A model generated the notes under the pieces. It was given only the letters and a program-made list of their open reading frames with translations. It ran no database searches and had not been told where the DNA came from. Made by a program: the position numbers and the translations under genes. Positions 33,032 to 42,083 of a stretch of 64,000 bases of DNA are shown here, one piece after another (positions within the stretch are counted from its first letter, which is position 1; every line of letters begins with the position of its first letter). This stretch comes from Croceicoccus bisphenolivorans (lineage in GTDB: Bacteria; Pseudomonadota; Alphaproteobacteria; Sphingomonadales; Sphingomonadaceae). The stretch is taken from positions 248,001 through 312,000 of the forward strand of contig NZ_LRSE01000003.1 in assembly GCF_001634625.1 (NCBI RefSeq). The letters run 5' to 3'.

Positions 33032-34450
33032 ATGAAGACCATTGGTGATTTGGGGGGCGAATTCACTGCCGTCGGCCGTTCGATGGTTCGCCTTGCCGGC
33101 AGGATCGGGCTTGCGGCAGGCGCGGGTGCGCTGGTCGCTGCGCCCGTGGCCGCCATGGCCCAGACCCCTGCGGCACAGGCCGCGAACCAGGATGATCCCG
33201 GCGCGAACGCGGATCTGAACCTGCCCGCCAATCCGGCCAGCTTTGGCACCCCGCCCAGCCAGTTCCGCGGCGCGACCGCGATCGTGAACGGCGCGATCAT
33301 CACCGGGACAGACATCGACCAACGCCTCGCGCTGGTGCTGGCAGCTAACCGGAACGAGGTTTCAAACGACGAACTTGAACGCCTGCGCGCGCAGGTCCTG
33401 TCCAACCTGATCGACGAGACGCTGCAGATTCAGGAGGCAGAGGCCTCCGAAGTGGGCGTCGGCGCGGCCGAAGTGGACGCGACCTACAACCGCGTTTCGC
33501 AGCAGAACTTCAACATGACTCCGGCGCAGCTCGATGCCTATCTGCGTTCGATCGATTCCTCCCCCGCCTCGATGAAGCGGCAGATCCAGGGCGAGCTTTC
33601 GTGGCAGCGCATCCTGCGCCGCAACATCGCGCCGTTCATCAACGTGTCGGAGGAAGAGGTTCACGAACGGCTCGACAGGCTGAAAGCCGATCGCGGGACG
33701 GAAGAATTCCGCCTTGGCGAGATTTTCCTGTCGGCCACTGCCGAAACCAAGCCGCAGGCACGCCAGCAGGCGGAGCAGATCATGGGCCAGCTACGGCAGG
33801 GCGGCAGCTTCGTCGCCTATGCCCGCCAGTTCAGCCAGGCATCGACGGCAGCGGTCGGCGGTGATCTCGGCTGGATCCGTCTTGCCCAGCTTCCGCCCGA
33901 ACTGGCCGAAGCGGCTGGCCAGATGCAGCCCGGACAGTTGGTCGGCCCGGTCGAACTTCGCGGCGGTTATTCGCTGCTGTACCTGATCGACAAGCGCAAG
34001 GTGCTGATGGCCGACGCTCGCGAAGCGCTGCTCAGCCTCAAGCAGATCTCGATCTCGTTCCCCGCAGGCACGAGTGCCGATCAGGCCGCGGCGCGCGCAA
34101 AGAAGTTTGCGGAAGACGTGCAGGGCATTGCCGGTTGCGGCGCGGCCGAAGCCGGTGCCGCCGCGATGGGCGCCGATATCGTCAGCAACGACAATATCCG
34201 CGTAAAGGACCTGCCGCCGCAGTTGCAGGACACGCTGCTGGCGCTGCCGCAGGGCGGGATCACGCAGCCGTTCGGTTCTGCAAGCGAAGGCGTGCGCGTC
34301 CTGATGCTGTGCGGGCGGACCGATCCGGGCATGGCCGGCGGACCGACGTTCGACGAGCTGATGGCCCAGATCGAGGACGAGCGCATTAACAAGCGTGCGC
34401 AAATCTACTTGCGCGACCTGCGCCGCGATGCCGTCATCGAGTATAACTGA
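33032..34450 (+). CDS. surA: Periplasmic chaperone/peptidyl-prolyl isomerase SurA
   Basis: SurA escorts unfolded outer-membrane proteins, including LptD, through the periplasm. The 472-residue product has a signal region (residues 20-44, AGAGALVAAPVAAMAQ), a SurA N-terminal domain (ATAIVNGAIITGTDIDQRLA; LIDETLQIQEAEASEVGV) and a parvulin domain (FRLGEIFLSATAETKPQ; DLGWIRLAQLPPELAEA; GGYSLLYLIDKRKV). The first 20 residues before the hydrophobic stretch are unusually long. It lies 225 bases after lptD and 18 before pdxA. Confidence 0.94.
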   Translation: MKTIGDLGGEFTAVGRSMVRLAGRIGLAAGAGALVAAPVAAMAQTPAAQAANQDDPGANADLNLPANPASFGTPPSQFRGATAIVNGAIITGTDIDQRLALVLAANRNEVSNDELERLRAQVLSNLIDETLQIQEAEASEVGVGAAEVDATYNRVSQQNFNMTPAQLDAYLRSIDSSPASMKRQIQGELSWQRILRRNIAPFINVSEEEVHERLDRLKADRGTEEFRLGEIFLSATAETKPQARQQAEQIMGQLRQGGSFVAYARQFSQASTAAVGGDLGWIRLAQLPPELAEAAGQMQPGQLVGPVELRGGYSLLYLIDKRKVLMADAREALLSLKQISISFPAGTSADQAAARAKKFAEDVQGIAGCGAAEAGAAAMGADIVSNDNIRVKDLPPQLQDTLLALPQGGITQPFGSASEGVRVLMLCGRTDPGMAGGPTFDELMAQIEDERINKRAQIYLRDLRRDAVIEYN

Positions 34451-34468
34451 GCGGGCGCGATAGCGAGC

Positions 34469-35488
34469 ATGCCGGTGGGGGCACCGCTTGTCGCGTCGTT
34501 CGGCGATCCGGCCGGAATCGGGCCGGAACTGCTGCTGAAGGCATGGATCGCACGCCATGACGAAGGGCTGGCGCCTTTCGCCGTGGTGGGCAGCCTGTCG
34601 CACATGGAACGGCTTGCTGCGGCCCCAGGCGCTGCACCGCACGGCGCGCATGTCGAAATGCGCGCGATCGGCACACTGGACGAAGCTGCCGATGTCTTTG
34701 GCGATGCCTTGCCGGTGATCGATCTTGGCCCGCTGGACCAGCCGCTGGGCAGACCGACCCGCGAAGGCGCGCGGATGGCACTGGCGGCACTGGATCATGC
34801 CGCCTCGCTCGCCGTTTCGGGCAAGGCTTCGGCCATCGTCACTGCCCCGATCGCGAAGGCCGAATTGCAGGCCGTGGGTTTCGACCATCCGGGCCAGACC
34901 GAATTCGTCGCTGCCGCCTGCGGGGTAAAGGCAGAGGACGCGGTGATGATGCTGGCCGGACCGTCGCTGCGCGTCGTGCCGATGACGGTCCATACCGCGC
35001 TCTCCGCAGTGCCTGCACTGCTGACGCAGGACCTGATCGCCGGCCGCATCCGCATCGCCGCCCGCGCGCTGCAACGCGACTTCGGGATCGCGCACCCACG
35101 CATCGCCGTCGCCGGTCTCAACCCCCATGCCGGGGAACAGGGCCGCATGGGGGATGAAGAAATCCGCGTGATCGCCCCCGCGCTCGAAATCCTGCGGACA
35201 GAGGGGCTGGCCGTCGTCGGGCCGCTGGCGGGTGACACGATGTTCCACGCCGAAGCGCGCGAACGCTATGACCTTGCCGTGTGCATGTATCACGATCAGG
35301 CGCTGATCCCGCTGAAGGCGCTGGATTTCGATCGCGGCGTGAACGTGACGCTGGGCCTGCCGGTCATTCGCACATCGCCCGATCACGGCACCGCCTTTCC
35401 ACTTGCCGGAACGGGGCGGGCCAGCGCCAACCCGACGATCGCCGCGATCCGCATGGCTGCCGAATGCGCGCAAAGGCGCGCGGCATGA
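34469..35488 (+). CDS. pdxA: 4-hydroxythreonine-4-phosphate dehydrogenase PdxA
   Basis: PdxA oxidises 4-phosphohydroxythreonine with NAD+ to the amine substrate that PdxJ (at the left edge) uses for vitamin B6. The 339-residue product starts MPVGAPLVASFGDPAGIGPE and has the metal-binding His motifs FDHPGQTEFVAAACG, TVHTALSAVP and MYHDQALIPLKALDFD. It sits in the conserved lptD-surA-pdxA-rsmA operon and overlaps rsmA by four bases. Confidence 0.97.
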   Translation: MPVGAPLVASFGDPAGIGPELLLKAWIARHDEGLAPFAVVGSLSHMERLAAAPGAAPHGAHVEMRAIGTLDEAADVFGDALPVIDLGPLDQPLGRPTREGARMALAALDHAASLAVSGKASAIVTAPIAKAELQAVGFDHPGQTEFVAAACGVKAEDAVMMLAGPSLRVVPMTVHTALSAVPALLTQDLIAGRIRIAARALQRDFGIAHPRIAVAGLNPHAGEQGRMGDEEIRVIAPALEILRTEGLAVVGPLAGDTMFHAEARERYDLAVCMYHDQALIPLKALDFDRGVNVTLGLPVIRTSPDHGTAFPLAGTGRASANPTIAAIRMAAECAQRRAA

Positions 35489-36306
35489 CCCTCCCCCCGA
35501 TCCGCGAGACGATCCGCCAGCACGGCCTTTCCGCGTCGAAGGCGCTGGGCCAGAACTTCCTGCTCGACGAACAGCTGCTGGACCGCATCGCCGCCATCCC
35601 CGGCGACCTGAAGCGCCAAGACGTGCTGGAAATCGGCCCCGGCCCCGGCGGGCTGACGCGGGCATTGCTGCGCGCAGGGGCGAACGTCACCGCGATCGAG
35701 ATGGACCCGCGCTGCCTGCCCGCCCTTGCCGAAGTGGCCAATGCCTTTCCGGGGCAGCTCAAGGTGATCGAGGGCGATGCGACGGGCATCGATCCGGCAA
35801 CCCTGTTCGACGGCCCCTACGCCATTGTCGCGAACCTGCCCTATAATGTCGGCACCGCGCTGTTCACCGGCTGGATGGGCGGGCAAGCATGGCCGCCGCA
35901 ATGGTCGTCTCTGACCCTGATGTTCCAGCAGGAAGTGGCGCAGCGTATCGTTTCCGAACGCGACACCTCCGCCTATGGCAGGCTCGCCGTGCTGGCGCAG
36001 TGGCGGTCGCGGGCGCGGATCGCGATGAAAGTGCATCGCAGCGCCTTCACGCCCCCGCCCAAGGTGATGAGCGCCATCGTCCACGTGACGCCCGTTCCCG
36101 CTCCGCCGGGCGTGTCCAGCCACGTGCTGGAATCCCTGACCGAAGCCGCCTTCGGCCAGCGGCGCAAAATGCTGCGGCAAAGCGTGAAGCGCATTCCCGG
36201 TGCGCTCGATGCTCTCGCAAGGCTGGGGATAGAGGAGACGCGGCGGGCCGAAACGCTGTCGGTCGACGAATTTACGCGCATCGCGGGCGAGTTGTCGGCC
36301 CGCTGA
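35485..36306 (+). CDS. rsmA: 16S rRNA dimethyladenosine transferase RsmA (KsgA)
   Basis: RsmA dimethylates two adjacent adenines near the 3' end of 16S rRNA in small-subunit maturation. The 273-residue product has SKALGQNFLLD, the SAM loop VLEIGPGPGGLTRALL, the acidic ribose-binding AIEMDPRCLP, the methylation motif ANLPYNVGTAL and the C-terminal AFGQRRKMLRQSVKR. ATG overlaps the pdxA stop by four bases. A perfect hairpin follows the stop. Confidence 0.97.
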   Translation: MTLPPIRETIRQHGLSASKALGQNFLLDEQLLDRIAAIPGDLKRQDVLEIGPGPGGLTRALLRAGANVTAIEMDPRCLPALAEVANAFPGQLKVIEGDATGIDPATLFDGPYAIVANLPYNVGTALFTGWMGGQAWPPQWSSLTLMFQQEVAQRIVSERDTSAYGRLAVLAQWRSRARIAMKVHRSAFTPPPKVMSAIVHVTPVPAPPGVSSHVLESLTEAAFGQRRKMLRQSVKRIPGALDALARLGIEETRRAETLSVDEFTRIAGELSAR

Positions 36307-36313
36307 TTCGACC

Positions 36314-36332
36314 GGCGCGATCAGATCGCGCC
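36314..36332. terminator. Hairpin between convergent rsmA and histidine kinase genes
   Basis: GGCGCGAT-cag-ATCGCGCC is a perfect 8-bp stem with a 3-base loop, eight bases after the rsmA stop and 12 bases before the stop of the opposite-strand kinase gene. It has no clear T-run on either side; position suggests a two-way or Rho-assisted transcription end. Confidence 0.5.
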
Positions 36333-36343
36333 AATGCTTTCCG

Positions 36344-37363
36344 TTATCCGGTGCTTTCCATCATGACGCGGTAGCCACGTTCCTGCGGCACTTCGCGGCA
36401 TTCGGCCAGCGCCTGCCGCGCGAATGCCTGCATCAGCCCTGCGCCCATGCCGCCGGATGCGTTCGCGCCAAGCAACGAACCCGCACCATTGCCGGCCCCC
36501 ACACCGTCATCCGCAACGCTGAGCCGCCAGCGTTCGCCATCGCAGCCGAAGATAATCTCCACCTGACCCGTCCGCTCGTCCGGAAAGGCGTATTTCGCGC
36601 AATTGGTCAGCGCTTCGTTGACGAACAGGCCGATGGCCACGGCCACCTGCCGCGGCAGTTCGCATGGCTCTATCCTGGTCACGACTGTGACGTTGCCTTC
36701 GAAGCCTCCTTCGGAAAGGCGCGTGACGACTTCCTCCAGATAGCCCTGCATCTCGACGCTGCTACCCTCGCCCTGGCTGTCGGCAAGGTTGGCATAGGCG
36801 CGGGCGAAAGTGTGCACCCGTCCCGTCGCCTGTTCCAGCGCCTCCGCCACGGCGGCATCGTTGCTGCGGCGGCGTTGCAGTTCGAGCAGGCTGGCGACGA
36901 GCGCGAAGTTGTTCTTGGTGCGATGTTCCAGTTCCGCCATCAGCATGCCGCGCCGCTCGATCTCCGCATCGCGCGCGGCGGCGGCACCTTGCACCGCGCT
37001 GCGGAACGCTTCGGCCAGAACGGCGATCACGGCCACCGCAGCGGCATTGATCGCCACGCGCGACGGGTCGGTCGGCACCACGAAATCGAAACTGCCCACG
37101 GCGGGCAACACGTACCACCACGCCCAGAAGAAACTGAACAGATAGGCGACCAGCCCGCCGCGCCAGTGCCCGAACAGCGTGGCGATCAGCACCGTGGGAT
37201 AGACCATCGCGAACGGCCCGGCCGTCGGCACGAACAGGTCGACCGTACTGCGCAGACCGATCATCGCGATCGAGCAGGCAAGGCCGAACAGCGCCTCCGC
37301 GCCCAGCTTTGCAGCAGGCGAGCGGAATCCGGCACTGATATCAAACTTCGCAAGTCGATGCAT
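36344..37363 (-). CDS. Membrane sensor histidine kinase (DUF4118 + HisKA_2/HWE type)
   Basis: A 339-residue sensor kinase. Four hydrophobic segments between residues 22 and 115 (VDLFVPTAGPFAMVYPTVLI; GLVAYLFSFFWAWWY) match the DUF4118 membrane module of KdpD-like kinases. The phospho-acceptor helix ELEHRTKNNFALVASLLELQ is the HisKA_2/HWE type common in alphaproteobacteria, and the ATP-binding part has FVNEALTNCAKYAF (N box) and VADDGVGAGNGAG. No response regulator gene is adjacent. The leader contains a GTTCGCGCGAAC palindrome and a G6/C6 hairpin. Signal unknown; many such kinases feed the general stress response. Confidence 0.87.
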   Translation of the reverse strand: MHRLAKFDISAGFRSPAAKLGAEALFGLACSIAMIGLRSTVDLFVPTAGPFAMVYPTVLIATLFGHWRGGLVAYLFSFFWAWWYVLPAVGSFDFVVPTDPSRVAINAAAVAVIAVLAEAFRSAVQGAAAARDAEIERRGMLMAELEHRTKNNFALVASLLELQRRRSNDAAVAEALEQATGRVHTFARAYANLADSQGEGSSVEMQGYLEEVVTRLSEGGFEGNVTVVTRIEPCELPRQVAVAIGLFVNEALTNCAKYAFPDERTGQVEIIFGCDGERWRLSVADDGVGAGNGAGSLLGANASGGMGAGLMQAFARQALAECREVPQERGYRVMMESTG

Positions 37364-37387
37364 GAATGCGACCCCCGCATCGGTACC

Positions 37388-37402
37388 GGGGGGTTGCCCC
37401 CC
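37388..37402. promoter_or_regulatory. G6-TTG-C6 hairpin in the histidine kinase leader
   Basis: GGGGGG (37388-37393) and CCCCCC (37397-37402) can form a 6-bp GC-only stem 24 bases upstream of the kinase ATG (- strand). It is close enough to the ribosome binding region to affect translation. Function inferred only from position. Confidence 0.35.
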
Positions 37403-37458
37403 AGGTCGAACAATCCCGAGAGATCGTCATGACCGGGGGGCTATAGACTAAACATCAG

Positions 37459-37470
37459 GTTCGCGCGAAC
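37459..37470. promoter_or_regulatory. GTTCGCGCGAAC palindrome upstream of the histidine kinase
   Basis: A perfect 12-bp palindrome about 95 bases before the kinase start and 30 bases past the glcB stop, in the only gap between these genes. It could be an operator for the kinase promoter; the regulator is unknown. Confidence 0.35.
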
Positions 37471-37500
37471 GAAAACGGACCTTCGCGACTATGGACGTTG

Positions 37501-39603
37501 TTACGCCTCCACCGATGCGCGCTGCTTCTTCACCTGCCGCCATGCATGCAGCAGCGGCTCGGTATAGCCGGACGGCTGTTCGATGCCCTTGAACACCAGA
37601 TCCTTCGCCGCCTGAAACGCCGGACCATCCTCGTTACCGACGAGCGGTTCGTAGGCCGGATCGCCCGCGTTCTGCGCGTCGACCTTGGCGGCCATGCGGC
37701 GCATCGCATCCATCACCTGATCTTCGGTGACCACGCCGTGGAGCAGCCAGTTGGCCATGTGCTGCGAGGAAATGCGCAGCGTCGCGCGGTCTTCCATCAG
37801 GCCGATGTCGTTGATGTCGGGAACCTTGGAACAGCCGACACCCTGATCGATCCAGCGCACGACATAGCCCAACAACCCTTGCGCATTGTTGTCCAGTTCC
37901 TCGCGCAGTTCCTCTTCCGACCAGTTCACGCCGTCGGAGGTCGGCACCGTAAGCAGGCGTTCCAGCGCCGGAACCCCGCCAGCCGCGATGGTATCGCGCA
38001 GGGCGAAGACATCGACCTGGTGGTAGTGCAGCGCGTGCAACGTCGCGGCTGTCGGCGAAGGCACCCATGCGGTGTTCGCGCCGGTTTTCGGATGGCCGAT
38101 TTTCTCCACCAGCATCTGGCCCATGCGATCGGGCGCGGCCCACATGCCCTTGCCGATCTGCGCCTTGCCCGACAGGCCGTGCTTCAGCCCGATGGCGACG
38201 TTGCGCTTTTCATAGCTGTCAATCCAGTTGCTGGCCTTCATCGCGCCCTTGCGGATCATCGGGCCTGCCTGCATCGAAGTGTGCATCTCGTCGCCCGTGC
38301 GATCGAGGAAGCCGGTGTTGATGAAGACGATACGGTCCTTCACCGCTTCGATACAGGCGGCAAGGTTGGCCGAAGTACGGCGTTCCTCGTCCATCACGCC
38401 GACCTTGATCGTGTGGCGCGAAAGACCGAGCATGTCCTCCACCGCATCGAACAGGTCGTTGGTGAAGGCACACTCTTCCGGCCCGTGCATCTTGGGCTTC
38501 ACGATGTAGATCGAACCGGTGCGGCTGTTGCGATACTTGCCCAGCCCGTCGATGTCGTGGCGGCCGATGGCGCTGGTGATCACCGCGTCCATGATGCCTT
38601 CGGGAATCTCGCTGCCATCGGCCAGCAGGATCGCCGGATTGGTCATCAGGTGGCCGACGTTGCGCACGAACAGAAGGCTGCGGCCCGGCAGGTCGAACGT
38701 CTTGCCGTTCGGCAGGGCGTAAGTGCGGTCCGGCTCCAGCGCGCGGGTCATTGTCTTGCCGCCCTTCTGGAAACTTGCCTCCAGCGTGCCGCGCATCAGA
38801 CCCAGCCAGTTGGCGTAAGCCTCCAGTTTGTCCTCCGCGTCCACGGCAGCGATCGAATCTTCCATGTCGATGATGCTGGTCAGCGCGGATTCGAGCACAA
38901 TGTCCGAAATGCCCAGCGGATCGCCCGAACCGACAACGCTTTCACGGTCGACATGCACTTCGATGTGCAGGCCATTGTGCTTGAACATCACGCCTTCGGC
39001 ACCGCCGGTCAGCTTGGCAAAGGTGTGCGGGCAATCGCCGCCGGTCAGCGCCGCTTCCCAGCCGGGCAGGGCGTCGTCCATGAAACCGCGCGCCGCCGCG
39101 ACAACCGCCGCGCCGCGTTCCGCGTCATAGCCCTTTGCCTTGGCTTCAGGTGCGTTCGGCAGCGCGTCGGTGCCGTAGAACGCATCGTAGAGGCTGCCCC
39201 AGCGGGCGTTCGCGGCATTCAGCGCGAAACGCGCGTTCAGCACCGGCACGACCAGCTGCGGCCCGGCCATCGTCGCGATTTCGTCATCGACGTTTTCGGT
39301 ACCGATCCGGAAATCGCCCGGTTCGGGGACGAGATAGCCGATCTCGCTCAGGAACGCTTTGTATTCGGTCATATCGACCGGCTTTCCGGCGCGCGCCTTG
39401 TGCCATGCGTCGATCTTTGCCTGAAGGTCGTCGCGCTTGGCCAGCAGTGCGCGGTTTACCGGCACATACTTGTCGAGCAACGCGGCAAAACCCTGCCAGA
39501 ACGCAGCGGCATCCATGCCCAGCGGGGCCAGAACATCGCTTTCAACGAACTGCGCAAGCGCCGTTTCGACCTGCAAGCCAGCCTTTTCAACGCGATCAAC
39601 CAT
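37501..39603 (-). CDS. glcB: Malate synthase G GlcB
   Basis: GlcB condenses glyoxylate with acetyl-CoA to malate, in the glyoxylate bypass and glycolate use. The 700-residue product matches the long single-chain G form (E. coli 723). It has [40 protein letters not shown] (quoted in part), [14 protein letters not shown] and the C-terminal catalytic region [17 protein letters not shown]. The ATG at 39603 begins [13 protein letters not shown], preceded by AGGCAG. The frame is open to 39792 without conserved sequence. Isocitrate lyase is not in the window. Confidence 0.97.
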   Translation of the reverse strand: MVDRVEKAGLQVETALAQFVESDVLAPLGMDAAAFWQGFAALLDKYVPVNRALLAKRDDLQAKIDAWHKARAGKPVDMTEYKAFLSEIGYLVPEPGDFRIGTENVDDEIATMAGPQLVVPVLNARFALNAANARWGSLYDAFYGTDALPNAPEAKAKGYDAERGAAVVAAARGFMDDALPGWEAALTGGDCPHTFAKLTGGAEGVMFKHNGLHIEVHVDRESVVGSGDPLGISDIVLESALTSIIDMEDSIAAVDAEDKLEAYANWLGLMRGTLEASFQKGGKTMTRALEPDRTYALPNGKTFDLPGRSLLFVRNVGHLMTNPAILLADGSEIPEGIMDAVITSAIGRHDIDGLGKYRNSRTGSIYIVKPKMHGPEECAFTNDLFDAVEDMLGLSRHTIKVGVMDEERRTSANLAACIEAVKDRIVFINTGFLDRTGDEMHTSMQAGPMIRKGAMKASNWIDSYEKRNVAIGLKHGLSGKAQIGKGMWAAPDRMGQMLVEKIGHPKTGANTAWVPSPTAATLHALHYHQVDVFALRDTIAAGGVPALERLLTVPTSDGVNWSEEELREELDNNAQGLLGYVVRWIDQGVGCSKVPDINDIGLMEDRATLRISSQHMANWLLHGVVTEDQVMDAMRRMAAKVDAQNAGDPAYEPLVGNEDGPAFQAAKDLVFKGIEQPSGYTEPLLHAWRQVKKQRASVEA

Positions 39604-39787
39604 ACCGTTTCTGCCTTTTTTGGTTCGAATTGAAGTCATGACCCTTCGCACGCAGGGGCGCCAATGCCCATGCGCTTGTCGGAGAGGGAGGTTGTAGATT
39701 CGCCGGGGCGGCTCATGCCAAGCACAGAGCCTGCTGGCAAGCACTACCAACGAACGGCAGGGCCGGTTAGGTTTCATGCGCGATGTT

Positions 39788-39797
39788 GGCAATTGCC
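39788..39797. promoter_or_regulatory. GGCAATTGCC palindrome upstream of the ast cluster
   Basis: A perfect 10-bp palindrome, nearly extending to 14 bp (TTGGCAATTGCCGA), 27 bases before the M20 hydrolase start in the 221-bp gap divergent from glcB. It is a possible operator; nothing else in the gap stands out. Confidence 0.3.
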
Positions 39798-39824
39798 GAT
39801 GAAGATCGCTAGGGATCGTTGCTG

Positions 39825-41057
39825 ATGAAACCGAATTTACCAGACGGGAACCGACCGGACGCTGCAGAGACCGCGATGCTGGAGCGTGTGGACACGGCGG
39901 CGATGCTTCGCCGGACGCTGGACTGGTGCGCGATCCAGACGGGAACGGGCAACCTTCGCGGACTGGCGCAACAGGCCGCCGCGCTGGCCGATGCCTTTGC
40001 CGCCCTTCCCGGCGAAGTGTCGCTGGTCGACGCCGCGCCGGTTTCCGCCATCAATGCCGACGGGCGCGAAACCGTGATCGAGCGGGGGCAGAACCTTGTC
40101 CTCTCCGTCAGGCCGCAAGCGGAACGCCGGTTCCTTCTGACCGGCCACATGGACACCGTCTTTCCCGCCGATACCGCTTTTACCGAAGTGGTGGAGATAG
40201 AACCGCGCGTGCTGAACGGCCCAGGCCTTGCCGACATGAAGGGCGGCATCGCAGTGATTCTGGAGGCGCTGAAGGTGTTCGAAAGCCACCCCTCCGCCGT
40301 CAAGATCGGTTATGACGTGATGATCAATTCGGACGAGGAGACCGGCAGTGCAGGAAGCGCAGACCTGATCGCGTGGTTGGCGCAGGGCAAGCACGCAGCG
40401 CTGACATACGAACCCAGCACCATGCCGGACGGCACTTTCGCGGGCGCACGCGGCGGATCGGGCAATTACAGCGTGATCGTCACCGGAAAGTCCGCCCACG
40501 CGGGCCGCAATCCGCAGGACGGGCGCAATGCCATTGTCGCGGCAGCGGACCTTGCCGTGCGCATCGCCGATCTCGGCTATGACGAGCTATCGATCAACCC
40601 GGCGAAGATAGAGGGCGGCAGCGCCAACAACGTGGTGCCCGATCATGCGATCCTGCGCTTCAACATCCGCCCCAAAACACAGGATGCCGCGGGCCATTTC
40701 GCGTTTTCGCTGAACCTGCTGATGGATGAAATCTCCGCCGAACGCGGCGTCGCCATGCATCTCCACGGCGGAATTTCGCGCCCGCCCAAACCCGTCGACG
40801 AGAGGGCAGAGCAATTGTTCGGCACCGTGCGTTCATGCAGCAAGGCACTGGGCCTGCACTATGCGCGCAAGGATACGGGCGGTGTCTGCGACGGCAACAA
40901 TATCGCGGCTTGCGGCGTTCCCGTGGTGGACACGATGGGCGTACGCGGTGGATCGATCCACTCTCCGCAGGAGTTCATGATCGTGGATTCGCTGGCCGAG
41001 CGGGCGAAACTCTCGGCGCTCGTGCTCGCCCGCCTCGCTCTCGAAAAGGGAAACTGA
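39825..41057 (+). CDS. M20-family metallohydrolase in the ast cluster
   Basis: A 410-residue zinc metallohydrolase of family M20 (DapE, ArgE, carboxypeptidase G2 relatives). Visible metal and catalytic residues are [26 protein letters not shown] (catalytic Glu pair) and the C-terminal [10 protein letters not shown]. The dimerisation domain contains [20 protein letters not shown]. It is eight bases upstream of astA, so it probably acts in the arginine succinyltransferase pathway; removal of succinyl from succinylglutamate (the AstE step) is a reasonable guess since DapE does a similar reaction. ATG at 39825 follows AGGGAT. Confidence 0.85.
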   Translation: MKPNLPDGNRPDAAETAMLERVDTAAMLRRTLDWCAIQTGTGNLRGLAQQAAALADAFAALPGEVSLVDAAPVSAINADGRETVIERGQNLVLSVRPQAERRFLLTGHMDTVFPADTAFTEVVEIEPRVLNGPGLADMKGGIAVILEALKVFESHPSAVKIGYDVMINSDEETGSAGSADLIAWLAQGKHAALTYEPSTMPDGTFAGARGGSGNYSVIVTGKSAHAGRNPQDGRNAIVAAADLAVRIADLGYDELSINPAKIEGGSANNVVPDHAILRFNIRPKTQDAAGHFAFSLNLLMDEISAERGVAMHLHGGISRPPKPVDERAEQLFGTVRSCSKALGLHYARKDTGGVCDGNNIAACGVPVVDTMGVRGGSIHSPQEFMIVDSLAERAKLSALVLARLALEKGN

Positions 41058-41065
41058 CCCTCGCA

Positions 41066-42082
41066 ATGACATACGTGATCCGCCCGGCCCGCGCAGACGA
41101 CCTCGAAGCGCTATACGAAATGGCGAAGCTGACCGGCGGTGGCTTCACCAACCTGCCCGCCAACCGCCCCGCGCTGGCGGCCAAGCTGCAACGCACCGAA
41201 GCGGCGCTGGCGCGCGACGACAACCAGATCGCGGACGACCTGTTCGTGATGATGCTGGAAGACAATGAGAGTGGTGCGATCCGCGGCACCTGCCAGATCT
41301 TCAGCCAGATCGGCGGTTCGTGGCCGTTCTATTCCTATCGCATCACCAGCCACACCGCCTATTCGCGCGAACTGGATCGCACCTTCCGCAACCAGTCGCT
41401 GCAACTCGTCACCGATCTGGAAGGGGCCAGCGAAGTCGGCGGGCTGTTCCTCCACCCCTCCGCCCGCGCGGGCGGGCTGGGCCTGCTGCTGGCACGCAGC
41501 CGCTACCTGTTCATTGCCATGCACCGCGCCCGCTTTGCGGACAGGCTGCTTGCCGAATTGCGCGGCATCGTGGACGCCCATGGCAATTCACCGTTCTGGG
41601 ACGGGGTCGCGGGCCGCTTCTTCGGCATGAGCTTTCGCGAGGCGGACGACTTCAATGCGCTGAACGGCAACCAGTTCATCGCCGACCTGATGCCCAAGCA
41701 TCCCGTGTACGTCGCGATGATCAGCGAGGAAGCGCGCCACGCCATCGGCGTTCCCCACGAAACCGGCCGACCCGCGATGCGGATGCTGGAAGATGAGGGG
41801 TTCGCGTGGGAAAACTACATCGACATTTTCGACGGCGGCCCGACGATGACAGCGCGCACCGATGCCGTGCGCACCATCGCACAGGCAAGCGGTGCGGGCG
41901 TAGACACCGCCGATCCGGCAAACGGGACGCGCTCACTTGTGGCAACGGGGCATCTTGGCGATTTCCGCTGCTGCATGGCCAAAGTGCAGTCGAACGAGGA
42001 TGGCTCGATCGCCATCGACGCCGCTTCGCGCGCCGCGCTTGGCGTGACGCCGGGCGACAGCGTCGTTTGGGCGCCGCGCTGA
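41066..42082 (+). CDS. astA: Arginine N-succinyltransferase AstA
   Basis: AstA starts the arginine succinyltransferase pathway, joining succinyl-CoA to arginine so that carbon and nitrogen can be used. The 338-residue product has ALYEMAKLTGGGFTNLPANR, the SEVGGLFLHPSARAGGLGLL acyl-CoA-binding segment, HGNSPFWDGVAGRFFGMSF and PMARMLE-like C-terminal features (PAMRMLEDEGFAWENYIDIF). Length matches E. coli AstA (344). It lies between the M20 hydrolase and astB. astC, astD and astE are not in the window. Confidence 0.96.
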   Translation: MTYVIRPARADDLEALYEMAKLTGGGFTNLPANRPALAAKLQRTEAALARDDNQIADDLFVMMLEDNESGAIRGTCQIFSQIGGSWPFYSYRITSHTAYSRELDRTFRNQSLQLVTDLEGASEVGGLFLHPSARAGGLGLLLARSRYLFIAMHRARFADRLLAELRGIVDAHGNSPFWDGVAGRFFGMSFREADDFNALNGNQFIADLMPKHPVYVAMISEEARHAIGVPHETGRPAMRMLEDEGFAWENYIDIFDGGPTMTARTDAVRTIAQASGAGVDTADPANGTRSLVATGHLGDFRCCMAKVQSNEDGSIAIDAASRAALGVTPGDSVVWAPR

Positions 42083-42083
42083 T

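Noticed and set aside
37498-39633. A 711-codon frame antisense to glcB
   Set aside because: It mirrors the codons of a clearly recognised malate synthase; long antisense frames are expected at this GC content.
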